Shown here: piece by piece, positions 1 through 5,794 of the stretch
Position numbering within the stretch: position 1 is the first letter of the stretch
How the letters are laid out: every line of letters starts with the position of its first letter
From: Pseudomonadota bacterium
Lineage (GTDB): Bacteria; Pseudomonadota; Alphaproteobacteria; Rhizobiales; Xanthobacteraceae
Length of the DNA: 12,672 nt
Direction: 5' to 3'
Assembly (NCBI GenBank): GCA_023387695.1
Contig: JAEWHT010000227.1
Location: forward strand, 1 to 12,672
Notes under the pieces: model-generated
Databases searched by the model: none
What the model saw: only the letters and a program-made list of their open reading frames with translations
What the model was told of the DNA's origin: nothing
Program-made: the position numbers and the translations under genes

Positions 1-149
1 CGCTCGACGTCCGGCAGAAGATCGCCAACATCAGCGTGTTCGTGCTGAGCCAGACCGCGGCCCTGCAGATGAGCCCGCAGTTCGATCACTTCCGCCCGCT
101 GATCGAGATCAACCGCAACATCGCCGCCGGTCTGTCCGGCCGCCCGTAA
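1..149 (+). CDS. flaF: FlaF, flagellin synthesis regulator (3' end only)
   Basis: Open from the window edge in the frame beginning at position 3 and ending with TAA at 147-149; 48 codons are visible and the start lies outside. The peptide contains VRQKIANISVFVLSQT and, near its end, LIEINRNIAAGL. These match the C-terminal half of the FlaF family, where a 'VR..I..LS.WV...T' helix is followed by 'LI.INR.I..GL'. In Caulobacter, FlaF works with FlbT on flagellin: FlbT restrains flagellin translation and FlaF is needed for flagellin synthesis or secretion. FlbT is probably just upstream but cannot be seen. The next gene starts 15 bp downstream on the same strand, so the two are probably co-transcribed. 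Identification is by recalled family pattern on a fragment. Confidence 0.8.
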   Translation, partial: LDVRQKIANISVFVLSQTAALQMSPQFDHFRPLIEINRNIAAGLSGRP

Positions 150-164
150 TAACGGAGACTCGTG

Positions 165-533
165 ATGTCCGACATCATGAGCATTTTATCGTCCGCTTAT
201 AAGTCGAATACGCTTTCGAATACGACGGGCTCGTCAAAATACGTTGCGGTTGACTCGTCGCAGTACCAGGGCAACTGGACCGGCGCTTATGCCAACGGCA
301 AGAAATTCTCGCTCAACATCTCGCAGGTCAACGGGTTCCGCGCGCAGATCCATTATCAGAGCGACGGAACCTCGCAGTATCAGCAGGTGCTGATCAAGGA
401 TTCCTCGTTCCGCTTCGGCAATACGAAGTTCACTTTGACGAAATCCGGCGTGGCGCAGATCAAGAACGTCGTCACGGACCCGGCAACCGGGTCGAGCTAT
501 CTCGACACCGCCCAGGCCACGCTCGACAGTTGA
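165..533 (+). CDS. Unrecognised small beta-rich protein downstream of flaF
   Basis: 122 residues. I chose ATG 165 over GTG 162 because GGAG at 154-157 is 7 nt away. I do not recognise a named family. There is no signal peptide or membrane segment. The N-terminus (MSDIMSILSSAY) is a short Ser-rich amphipathic stretch. From about residue 33 the chain looks like alternating beta strands rich in Tyr, Gln, Asn and Ser, with a YQGNWTGAYANGKKFSL segment and a later SSFRFGNTKFTLT segment, suggesting a small beta barrel or sandwich. It sits 15 bp after flaF, so a role in flagellin production or export as an unconventional secretion substrate is possible, but that is inference from position only. The first 60 bp are lower in GC than neighbouring genes. 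The gene converges on the flaG-like gene with a 12 bp gap and no visible terminator. Confidence 0.8.
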   Translation: MSDIMSILSSAYKSNTLSNTTGSSKYVAVDSSQYQGNWTGAYANGKKFSLNISQVNGFRAQIHYQSDGTSQYQQVLIKDSSFRFGNTKFTLTKSGVAQIKNVVTDPATGSSYLDTAQATLDS

Positions 534-545
534 TCGGCAGGCGTC

Positions 546-905
546 TTAAGCGCTGAGGTCCGTATTGAGCGGACGTGAGGGCTCCGACTTCAAATCCAGT
601 GCGTGGAAATAGGCTCGCCGGCGCAGCATTGCTTCGTCGGGGAACTGATTGACCACCGCGTCGGTCTTGTCGTTGACGACCTGGAAGACCATCGATGCAG
701 CCGCCTGGTCGAACACGACCTGCCGCGAGATGTTCTCGTTGCTCGGCAAGTCATTGCGCGCAGGCGCAGCCGTATCGCTTGCGGCGACCGTCTGGCTCAC
801 CGGCAAATCGGTTTGTACGGCATCGTTCGCCGCCGAATTCGACGTCGTGACGATCTGTATCGGGGCCGGTATCCCCACCGGCCTGATGCTGAAATCTGTA
901 CTCAT
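546..905 (-). CDS. FlaG-like flagellar protein
   Basis: 119 residues, ATG at 905-903, with a strong AGGAGG (complement of 911-916) 5 nt upstream. The first 60 residues are low-complexity, rich in Ala, Thr, Pro and Asn. Residues about 60-101 carry the FlaG pattern: a VVFDQAAASMVFQVVNDKT segment, then AVVNQFPDEAMLRRR. This corresponds to the family's 'v.f.vvd..tgevv.qiP.e..l' core. FlaG proteins are small flagellar proteins affecting filament length or assembly in Pseudomonas, Campylobacter and others; their mechanism is not well defined. The gene lies downstream of the flgI-flgJ-flbY operon on the same strand, after a 159 bp gap containing a hairpin, so it may have its own promoter. The core match is short, so the family call is moderate. 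Confidence 0.65.
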   Translation of the reverse strand: MSTDFSIRPVGIPAPIQIVTTSNSAANDAVQTDLPVSQTVAASDTAAPARNDLPSNENISRQVVFDQAAASMVFQVVNDKTDAVVNQFPDEAMLRRRAYFHALDLKSEPSRPLNTDLSA

Positions 906-1003
906 GGCAGCCTCCTGGTTGCCTTGCGTGAGTCAAATCCCAACCCCTCTCAAGACGCAACCATGGAACACCAGGATTGAACACCCGGTAAGGAAACGTG
1001 CCT

Positions 1004-1034
1004 AACCGCGCGACGCTTTCGCCGCGCGGTTTTT
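1004..1034. terminator. GC-rich hairpin with T-run, possibly bidirectional terminator
   Basis: A 9 bp perfect stem, AACCGCGCG (1004-1012) and CGCGCGGTT (1023-1031), encloses a 10 nt loop. The T-run (1030-1034) is on the plus strand. On the minus strand the hairpin is followed by TTAGGCACGTTT, a poorer U-tract. Its position 34-61 bp beyond the flbY stop codon makes it the obvious end of the minus-strand flgI operon. The better tail, however, would stop plus-strand transcription, and no plus-strand gene lies just upstream. Confidence 0.55.
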
Positions 1035-1064
1035 CGTAAAATTGAAGACAGTTTTCCTGTGCGC

Positions 1065-1562
1065 TCAGAGCGTGCGGCTGACCGCGAGCGGCGTGATGTG
1101 GCGCGGGCCGGGCGTAGCGCGGCGTCCTGCTGCGGTATAGGTGTTCGGCACGTTGCGCTTCTGGATTTCGGCGTTGACGCCGCGTACGACGCTTTCGGAG
1201 ACCGCATGCGCGGTTGCAAGCACCGTGAGATTGACCTGAAGCATGGCGCGGAAGGCGTCGTGGTGCCGGTGCAACGTCGAAAGCAACTCGGGTGCGGACT
1301 TCGCCAGCTTGTCCTGGTTTGCTTTCAGCTGGCTGACGGCGCCGACGTAGCGCTTCGACAGCTCCTGCTTCTTGCCTTCCATCGTCATAGCTTCGCGAAC
1401 CTTGCCGGCGCGGACCAGTTCGGTCTCGCGCTCGATCAGGCCGAGCAGGGCGCTCATCGCGTCCATCAGGTCTTCGGCGAGCTTGCGCGCCTCGGCGCTG
1501 CCGGGGGTGTTGTTTGCTCGTTGCGCCGGCATTGGCTGACGTGACGCGGTGAAGTGGTTCAT
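1065..1562 (-). CDS. FlbY/FlgN-like flagellar export chaperone
   Basis: 165 residues, ATG at 1562-1560. After a polar N-terminus of about 20 residues comes a long helical segment, about residues 24-120. It includes the FlgN-like pattern LLGLIERETELVRAGKVREA followed by KKQELSKRY. FlgN-family proteins are cytosolic coiled-coil chaperones that keep hook-filament junction proteins export-competent. The C-terminal 40 residues are basic and rich in Pro and Thr. It is the third gene after flgI and flgJ, with an 11 bp gap, which matches the Caulobacter order flgI-cheL-flbY as I recall it; FlbY is needed there for flagellar assembly. The ribosome binding site is a modest AAGG about 9 nt before the ATG. 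The helical FlgN-like core is visible; equating it with FlbY rests mainly on gene order. Confidence 0.7.
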   Translation of the reverse strand: MNHFTASRQPMPAQRANNTPGSAEARKLAEDLMDAMSALLGLIERETELVRAGKVREAMTMEGKKQELSKRYVGAVSQLKANQDKLAKSAPELLSTLHRHHDAFRAMLQVNLTVLATAHAVSESVVRGVNAEIQKRNVPNTYTAAGRRATPGPRHITPLAVSRTL

Positions 1563-1573
1563 CTCGTTTGACC

Positions 1574-1960
1574 TTATGCCGTACGCAGAGTTGTTTTGGC
1601 CTGCTGCATGATCAGGGTACGGTAGACATCACGGGCGACGCCGACGCCGCCGGCGCTGGCGAAGTTCTTGGAATATTGCTCAGTCAGCATCGAGCGCCAC
1701 ACGCCCGTACCCGGCGTGTCGCCGAACGGGCCTTCGCCCTTCAGGCCCGAAGTCATCTGCGCGAACATGCTGTTGAGGAACATGCCCTCGAAGTCGGTGG
1801 CGGTCTTCTGCGCCTTCGATTGCTGCTGCGGCGAGACTTTCTGGAGCGCTGCGGCGAGCTCGAAATCCGGCCGGCCGTTGCGGCTTTCCACCGAGAAGGC
1901 CGGGTTCGTGGAGAGCGCGGCGGTGACGACGCGCGAGGTGTTGAGCATGCCGGCGTGCAT
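1574..1960 (-). CDS. flgJ: FlgJ/CheL, rod-binding domain only
   Basis: 128 residues. ATG 1960-1958 is preferred because AGG lies 7 nt upstream; GTG 1963-1961 is too close to it. The stop codon of flgI (1962-1960) overlaps this start by one base, implying translational coupling. Residues about 50-125 form the rod-binding domain: KTATDFEGMFLNSMFAQM, then VWRSMLTEQYSKNFA, then VARDVYRTLIMQQ. In enterobacteria FlgJ also carries a C-terminal muramidase that opens the peptidoglycan for the rod. Here the protein ends after the rod-binding domain, as in Caulobacter CheL and Rhodobacter FlgJ, where a separate lytic transglycosylase does the cutting. No such enzyme is in this window. The protein is expected to act in the periplasm as a rod scaffold. 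Confidence 0.88.
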   Translation of the reverse strand: MHAGMLNTSRVVTAALSTNPAFSVESRNGRPDFELAAALQKVSPQQQSKAQKTATDFEGMFLNSMFAQMTSGLKGEGPFGDTPGTGVWRSMLTEQYSKNFASAGGVGVARDVYRTLIMQQAKTTLRTA

Positions 1961-3096
1961 CACATCACCTCGATATCGGCTTCGATCGCACCGGCGGCCT
2001 TGATCGCCTGGAGGATACTGATCAGGTCGCGCGGGCCGATGCCGAGGCCGTTGAGGCCGTCGACGAGTTGCTGGAGCGAGACGCCGTCCTTGACGACGGC
2101 GAATTTCTTGCCGTCCTCGGTGACGCCGACGCTCGATCGTGGCGTGACCACCGTGCGGCCCCGCGACAGCGGATTGGGTTGGCTCACCTGCGGGCTCTCG
2201 GAAATCGTCACCGTGAGATTGCCCTGTGCGACCGCGACGGTGGCGACGCGGACATCGCGGCCCATCACGATGATGCCGGAGCGTTCGTCGATGATGATCT
2301 TGGCGGCGAGATCCGGATCGACCTGAAGCTGCTCGATCTCGGTCAGGAAGGCGACGACGTTGCCCTTGAACTCCGGTGGGATCGTCAGCTGCACCGTCGA
2401 GGGATCGATCGGCTCGGCGCTCTTGACGCCGAGGTAATCGTTGATCGCGGCGGCAATGCGCTTGGCGGTGGTGAAGTCGGCGTTGCGCAGCGCGAGGCGA
2501 ACATTCGGCAGGCGATTGAGCGCGAACTCGATCTCGCGCTCGATGATGGCGCCGTTGGCGATGCGGCCGACGGTCGGAACGCCGCGCACGATCTTGGCCG
2601 CTTCGCCCTCGGCGTTGAAGCCGGAGATCGCGAGCGAGCCCTGGGCGACCGAATAGACGTTGCCGTCGGCGCCGAGGAGGGGGGTGACGAGCAGGGTGCC
2701 GCCGCGCAGATCCTTGGCGTCACCAAGTGCGGAGACGGTGACGTCCATGCGCGTGCCTTGCGTGGCGAAGGCCGGCAGATTGCCGGTCACCATCACGGCA
2801 GCGACGTTGCCGGTGCGGATGGTGGCGCCGCGAATGTTGACGCCCATGCGCTCGAGCATTGCTTGCAGCGATTGCTTGGTGAAAGGAATGTTGTTGAGGG
2901 TGTCGCCGGTGCCGTTGAGGCCGACGACGAGGCCATAACCGATGAGCTGGTTCTGCCGAACGCCTTCGATATTGGCGAGATCCTTGATGCGCGAGGTCGC
3001 GTTTGCAGAGGCAGCCGAGAGCGCCAGCGCTGACAGCGCGGCACAGGCCACTCCGAAAACCCCACCAAGAATCTTGCCCCAACGAACGCCTGGCAT
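1960..3096 (-). CDS. flgI: FlgI, flagellar P-ring protein
   Basis: 378 residues from ATG 3096-3094. The frame stays open to 3201, but this start has GGGAG 6 nt upstream, gives the normal family length of about 370-380, and puts a classical Sec signal peptide at the N-terminus (basic RWGK, a hydrophobic Ala/Leu stretch, then SANA before TSRIKDL). The mature chain begins with the family hallmark SRIKDLANIEGVRQNQLIGY, then GLNGTGD. The C-terminal half has IIIDERSGIIVMG and ends in DLISILQAIKAAGAIEADIEVM. FlgI polymerises in the periplasm around the rod as the P ring, chaperoned by FlgA, which is encoded elsewhere in this window. It is first in a minus-strand operon with flgJ and flbY. A sigma-54-type promoter lies at 3186-3200, giving a leader of about 80 nt. 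Confidence 0.96.
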   Translation of the reverse strand: MPGVRWGKILGGVFGVACAALSALALSAASANATSRIKDLANIEGVRQNQLIGYGLVVGLNGTGDTLNNIPFTKQSLQAMLERMGVNIRGATIRTGNVAAVMVTGNLPAFATQGTRMDVTVSALGDAKDLRGGTLLVTPLLGADGNVYSVAQGSLAISGFNAEGEAAKIVRGVPTVGRIANGAIIEREIEFALNRLPNVRLALRNADFTTAKRIAAAINDYLGVKSAEPIDPSTVQLTIPPEFKGNVVAFLTEIEQLQVDPDLAAKIIIDERSGIIVMGRDVRVATVAVAQGNLTVTISESPQVSQPNPLSRGRTVVTPRSSVGVTEDGKKFAVVKDGVSLQQLVDGLNGLGIGPRDLISILQAIKAAGAIEADIEVM

Positions 3097-3185
3097 CCTG
3101 TGCTCCCCAAGGCTCCTCCAAAGAGCCTCCTCACATCTCGGACCTGCCCGACACTCCCATGACGAGCTGGTCCGACGCTGTCCTT

Positions 3186-3200
3186 GCGAGCGCTGTGCCA
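3186..3200 (-). promoter_or_regulatory. Sigma-54 -24/-12 promoter of the flgI operon
   Basis: On the minus strand the sequence reads TGGCACAGCGCTCGC. It has a perfect TGGCAC -24 element (3200-3195), a 5 nt spacer, and TCGC at -12 (3189-3186), one change from the TTGC consensus and keeping the key GC. Transcription would begin near 3175. In Caulobacter, late rod and ring operons use sigma-54 with FlbD. The flgF operon promoter in this window has the same TGGCAC-N5-TCGC form, which supports the call. Confidence 0.75.
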
Positions 3201-3298
3201 ACCCGGGGCGGAGGGGTTAGGCGATTGAATAGGTTAAGTAAATTTGTTTCGGACCGTGTCAGCGACCGTTGTCGCTAAGGAGCGAAACTGCCGCCCGT

Positions 3299-3313
3299 CG
3301 GCAGATTTTGCCG
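3299..3313. promoter_or_regulatory. FlbD (ftr)-like palindrome
   Basis: CGGCAGATTTTGCCG is a 5 bp inverted repeat (CGGCA, 5 nt, TGCCG). It resembles the ftr enhancers bound by FlbD in Caulobacter, as I remember them. It is centred about 130 bp upstream of the predicted flgI start site, a usual distance for a sigma-54 enhancer, and lies 5 bp before the CtrA-like box of fliX. The 11-mer CGGCAGATTTT recurs at 11761-11771 in the other divergent flagellar region. An overlapping hairpin (CTGCCG at 3288-3293 with CGGCAG at 3299-3304) also exists. Confidence 0.55.
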
Positions 3314-3318
3314 GGCCG

Positions 3319-3334
3319 TTTACGCCCCGTTAAC
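3319..3334 (+). promoter_or_regulatory. CtrA-like box upstream of fliX
   Basis: TTTACGCCCCGTTAAC fits the CtrA consensus TTAA-N7-TTAAC with one mismatch in the left half and exact spacing. It lies 45 bp before the fliX start codon, a plausible place for an activator site or the -35 region. In Caulobacter, CtrA drives early (class II) flagellar genes, including fliX. The extended core CCGTTAACCAT recurs exactly upstream of fliL at 11799-11809. Confidence 0.6.
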
Positions 3335-3378
3335 CATAAAGCGGCGAATGTGGCGCATCGATCACCCGGATTGCTTCG

Positions 3379-3792
3379 ATGCGCATCTACGGACCGAATG
3401 GCACCACGCTTGGAACGCCGGCCAGCCAGGCCAGGCGAACGAGCTCGGGCACCTTCGTGTTGCCCGACACCTCGTCGGCGCAGGAGACGCGCAGCGCAGC
3501 CGCACCGAAGGCTACCGCCAACATCGACGGGCTGCTCGCGCTGCAAGGCATCGAGGAAGATCCGACTGAGCGCCGCAAGCGCTCGGTCGCCCGCGGCAAG
3601 ACGGCGCTCGACGTGCTCGACGATCTCAAGATGGGACTTTTGTCCGGCAACCTGGACAAGTCGACGGTGTTGCGACTGCGCGACGCGGCTGCCAACCTGA
3701 AATCGTCTTCCGGCGATCCCGGTTTGGATTCCGTGCTGTCCGAGATCGAGCTGCGCGTCGAAGTCGAGCTGGCCAAGGCCGGGCAGGGTTGA
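3379..3792 (+). CDS. fliX: FliX, flagellar assembly checkpoint regulator
   Basis: 137 residues, ATG 3379, with no good Shine-Dalgarno (only GGA at 3368-3370). The N-terminal 45 residues are Gly, Ser and Thr rich and start MRIYGPNG, as FliX proteins do. The conserved part, residues about 46-135, has LLALQGIEED, RRKRSVARGK, ALDVLDDLKMGLLSG and a closing EIELRVEVELAKAG. These match the FliX family. In Caulobacter, FliX is a cytoplasmic factor that couples completion of early flagellar structures to FlbD, the activator of sigma-54 flagellar promoters. Here it faces away from flgI, whose promoter looks sigma-54-dependent, and its own upstream region has a CtrA-like box. It converges on the HxlR-type gene with 24 bp between stop codons. 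Confidence 0.9.
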   Translation: MRIYGPNGTTLGTPASQARRTSSGTFVLPDTSSAQETRSAAAPKATANIDGLLALQGIEEDPTERRKRSVARGKTALDVLDDLKMGLLSGNLDKSTVLRLRDAAANLKSSSGDPGLDSVLSEIELRVEVELAKAGQG

Positions 3793-3816
3793 TCACGGCC
3801 CTTCAATAGAACAGCT

Positions 3817-4188
3817 CTACGCCGCTTCCTCCTTCAGCTGCGCATCGTAGCGGCGCTGCGCGGCGAGCACGTCTTTCAGATTTTCTTCGGCCCAATCGCG
3901 CAGCGGATCGACCGCAGCGGCGAGTGTCACGCCGAGCTGCGTGATTGAATATTCAACCGTCACCGGCACGGTCGCGATGGCGCGGCGCTTGAGCAGGCCG
4001 TCGCGTTCGAGCGACTTGAGAACCTGGCTCAGCATCTTTTGCGAGATCCCTTCAATCGTGCGACGCAACTGATTGAAGCGCATCGGCTCCTCGCGCAGCA
4101 GCAGCAGGATCAGCACCGCCCATTTGTCGCCGACGCGATCGAGGATCTGGCGTGTCGGGCACTCGGCGGCGTAGACATTGGGCTTCAT
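3817..4188 (-). CDS. HxlR-family transcriptional regulator
   Basis: 123 residues, ATG 4188-4186, with GAGGA about 6 nt upstream. It is a winged-helix DNA-binding protein of the HxlR/DUF24 family. The family core is visible: Cys10-Pro11 at the N-terminus, RVGDKWAVLILLLL (residues 18-31), then FNQLRRTIEGISQKMLSQVL as the recognition region, and a wing through VEYSITQLG. Cys10 is at the place of the redox-sensing cysteine known in YodB-like and HypR-like members; redox sensing here is inference. It is divergent from an NAD(P)-binding oxidoreductase, with an inverted repeat over that gene's promoter, so it most likely regulates that neighbour. Its length is usual for the family. Confidence 0.92.
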   Translation of the reverse strand: MKPNVYAAECPTRQILDRVGDKWAVLILLLLREEPMRFNQLRRTIEGISQKMLSQVLKSLERDGLLKRRAIATVPVTVEYSITQLGVTLAAAVDPLRDWAEENLKDVLAAQRRYDAQLKEEAA

Positions 4189-4284
4189 CTCGGTTCCTCG
4201 CGTTTGCTGGGCTCGTCCAGCTTCGTTCCGGTTACTCCTGCGTAATCAGGTAAGCACAAAGTGCGCTCTTAACACCAGCATTCT

Positions 4285-4314
4285 TTGCGATATCTAGTAA
4301 CTATTGGTTACTAT
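4285..4314 (+). promoter_or_regulatory. Predicted housekeeping promoter of the oxidoreductase gene
   Basis: TTGCGA (4285-4290) and TACTAT (4309-4314) are separated by 18 bp, a reasonable sigma-70-type pair in this divergent gap. Transcription would start around 4320, only about 14 nt before the start codon at 4334, so the leader would be very short but include the AAGGAG at 4322-4327. The overlap with the inverted repeat at 4295-4313 supports its being the controlled promoter. Confidence 0.45.
4295..4313. promoter_or_regulatory. Inverted-repeat operator, probable HxlR-family site
   Basis: TAGTAACTATTGGTTACTA is a perfect inverted repeat of 7 bp arms around a 5 nt spacer. It sits in the gap between the divergent regulator and oxidoreductase and covers the predicted -10 region and part of the spacer. 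HxlR/DUF24 regulators commonly bind GTAAC- or AGTA-type dyads next to the genes they control, so binding here would block polymerase. The assignment to this regulator is by position. Confidence 0.65.
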
Positions 4315-4333
4315 AGAAGCGAAGGAGCCTTCC

Positions 4334-4945
4334 ATGAAAATCGCAGTCGCCGGCGCCTCGGGCCGGGCCGGGTCGGAAATCACCAAGGAACTGTCCCGCC
4401 GTGGACACGCGGTTACCGCCATCGCGCGGAACCCCGAGAAGATCGCAGGCCTGCCGAACGTCACCCCAACCAAGGGCGATGTGCTCGACCAGGCGGGTCT
4501 GGCCAAACTCTGGGCCGGTCACGACGTTGCGGTGAGTTCCGTGCACTTCCTGGCGAGCGACCCGCACAAGCTGATCGGGGCAGCCAAGGCGTCCGGTGTT
4601 GGGCGCTATCTGGTGGTCGGCGGTGCCGGTAGCCTCGAGGTCGCGCCCGGCGTCAAACTGGTTACAACCCCCGGTTTTCCGGCCCAATACAAGGCCGAGG
4701 CCGAGGCGGGCGGGGTCTTCCTTGATCTGCTGCGGCAGGAAAAGGACCTGAACTGGACCTTTATCTCGCCCTCGGCCCTGTTCGTCGAAGAGGCGCGGAC
4801 GGGCAAGTTCCGGCTCGGCACCGACCAGCTTCTCGCAGATGCGAACGGCAAGAGCTGGATCAGCTTCGCCGACTACGCCATTGCGCTCGCCGACGAGATC
4901 GAGAAACCGGCCCATCTGAGGCAGCGTTTCACGGTCGGCTACTAG
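4334..4945 (+). CDS. NAD(P)-binding atypical SDR (NmrA/YwnB-like) oxidoreductase
   Basis: 203 residues. ATG 4334 is chosen because AAGGAG (4322-4327) is 6 nt away and the protein then opens directly with the first beta strand; the frame is open further upstream, through the operator. The N-terminus MKIAVAGASGRAG carries the GxxGxxG dinucleotide-binding loop (residues 7-13). It is followed by HAVTAIARNPEKI, typical of NADP-binding atypical SDRs, and a GDVLD strand. A VVGGAGSLEV segment follows near residue 100. The classical SDR Tyr-xxx-Lys pair is not evident, as in NmrA/YwnB-type members, so substrate and even catalysis are uncertain. Pairing with a divergent HxlR regulator is a common arrangement for stress-inducible reductases of electrophiles or quinones; that role is inference. 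Confidence 0.88.
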   Translation: MKIAVAGASGRAGSEITKELSRRGHAVTAIARNPEKIAGLPNVTPTKGDVLDQAGLAKLWAGHDVAVSSVHFLASDPHKLIGAAKASGVGRYLVVGGAGSLEVAPGVKLVTTPGFPAQYKAEAEAGGVFLDLLRQEKDLNWTFISPSALFVEEARTGKFRLGTDQLLADANGKSWISFADYAIALADEIEKPAHLRQRFTVGY

Positions 4946-5028
4946 GCTGTTGGCCGCCCCCGGGCTTCTGCCGGATAAACCTTCCTGTGCAAGGGTTTGG
5001 GGGCGGTAACCGCGCCATTAAGGAAATA

Positions 5029-5057
5029 TTGTCTGTCACAAGGGGTAGCTATATAAG
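5029..5057 (+). promoter_or_regulatory. Predicted dksA promoter
   Basis: TTGTCT (5029-5034) and TATAAG (5052-5057) are spaced 17 bp apart, inside a noticeably AT-rich patch (ATTAAGGAAATATT then CTATATAAG) in otherwise GC-rich DNA. This would give a leader of about 50 nt before the TTG start at 5117. It looks like a housekeeping promoter, as expected for dksA, and separates it from the oxidoreductase upstream. Confidence 0.5.
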
Positions 5058-5116
5058 CCCCGGCTCAACGGACCCCGTTCCGTTCGCGAGTCGTTGCTTA
5101 AGAAGATAGGCCGCCC

Positions 5117-5527
5117 TTGGAAAAGTTGAAAAACTACCGACCGACCGAAAAAGAGCCTTTCATGAACGACCGGCAGAAGGAGTACTTCCGTATGAAGCTC
5201 CTCGCCTGGAAGGATGAGATCCTCAAAGAGTCCAAGCTCACCCTGCAGGCTCTGCAGGAGGAGAACGTGAACCACCCCGATCTCGCCGATCGGGCATCGT
5301 CCGAAACTGACCGCGCTATCGAACTCCGCGCCCGCGACCGCCAGCGCAAGTTGATCGCCAAGATCGACGCCGCGCTCCAGCGCATCGAGGACAACACCTA
5401 CGGCTATTGCGAGGATACCGGGGAGCCGATCTCGTTGAAACGGCTCGAGGCCCGGCCCATCGCGACGCTCTCGGTGGAAGCGCAGGAGCGCCACGAGAAA
5501 CGCGAGAAGGTCTATCGCGACGAATAG
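5117..5527 (+). CDS. dksA: DksA, RNA polymerase-binding transcription factor
   Basis: 136 residues from TTG 5117. The alternative ATG 5162 would remove KNYRPTEKEPFMN, which belongs to the conserved alphaproteobacterial DksA N-terminus, and a stop codon at 5099 rules out earlier starts; AGG at 5108-5110 can serve as the ribosome site. DksA enters the RNA polymerase secondary channel and, with ppGpp, reprograms transcription. The coiled coil spans about residues 17-93. The tip acidic residues correspond to Asp55 and Asp58 in NHPDLADRA. In the C-terminal zinc-finger region, YGYCEDTGEP keeps only Cys98; the other three positions of the E. coli four-cysteine site are Thr101, Ser119 and Ala122. Zinc binding of the classical kind is therefore unlikely, as in other alphaproteobacterial DksA proteins. 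It has its own promoter and terminator. Confidence 0.95.
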   Translation: MEKLKNYRPTEKEPFMNDRQKEYFRMKLLAWKDEILKESKLTLQALQEENVNHPDLADRASSETDRAIELRARDRQRKLIAKIDAALQRIEDNTYGYCEDTGEPISLKRLEARPIATLSVEAQERHEKREKVYRDE

Positions 5528-5532
5528 AGTCC

Positions 5533-5561
5533 GAGCCGCAGCGATGCGGCTCTTTGTTTTT
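5533..5561 (+). terminator. Intrinsic terminator of dksA
   Basis: GAGCCGCA (5533-5540) pairs perfectly with TGCGGCTC (5545-5552) around a GCGA tetraloop of GNRA type. It is followed by TTTGTTTTT (5553-5561). It begins 5 bp after the dksA stop codon. This is the best-formed terminator in the window. Confidence 0.92.
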
Positions 5562-5794
5562 GCGTTCACGGTGCCGCTTGAGCGCCGCCGGTTTGGCGCG
5601 TAAATTCGCGCCGCCATGATGATTTGCACTCTCAATATCGCTTCGGTTTTCTTCCTGGGCTGATTCTGCTTCCGCCCGGAAGCGCTGATCGACCCCGCCA
5701 ACCCTCGCGCGCGGGATTCCAGTGAACCGAATGGGCCGGCCCGGTTCCGCATGACGCGGACCGTCGATGGCTGGCGACAGCTTGAGAGACAATC

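Larger units (their letters stand above)
3097..3378. other. Divergent regulatory region flgI | fliX
   Basis: 282 bp without a supported gene. It contains, in order, the flgI leader, the sigma-54 promoter (3186-3200, minus), an AT-rich patch around 3225-3250, a perfect 6 bp hairpin AGCGAC-CGTT-GTCGCT (3261-3276), the ftr-like palindrome (3299-3313) and the CtrA-like box (3319-3334, plus). The flgI frame stays open across 3097-3201, but a longer flgI would read through its own promoter and lacks the signal peptide at its start. Confidence 0.7.

Noticed and set aside
988..1003. A third sigma-54 promoter (minus strand AGGCAC-N5-CTTA) for flaG
   Set aside because: The -12 GC is missing and the -24 lacks the leading T; it does not match the two good promoters.
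2068..3033. Open frame of 321 codons on the plus strand opposite flgI
   Set aside because: Shadow of flgI with low-complexity Asp/Ala/Arg composition and no family features.
3097..3201. N-terminal extension of flgI by 35 residues
   Set aside because: It would run through the sigma-54 promoter, hide the signal peptide and exceed the family length; ATG 3096 has a good ribosome site.
4954..5006. Inverted repeat CCGCCCCC/GGGGGCGG after the oxidoreductase as a terminator
   Set aside because: Arms are 37 nt apart and no T-run follows; it is probably chance in GC-rich DNA.
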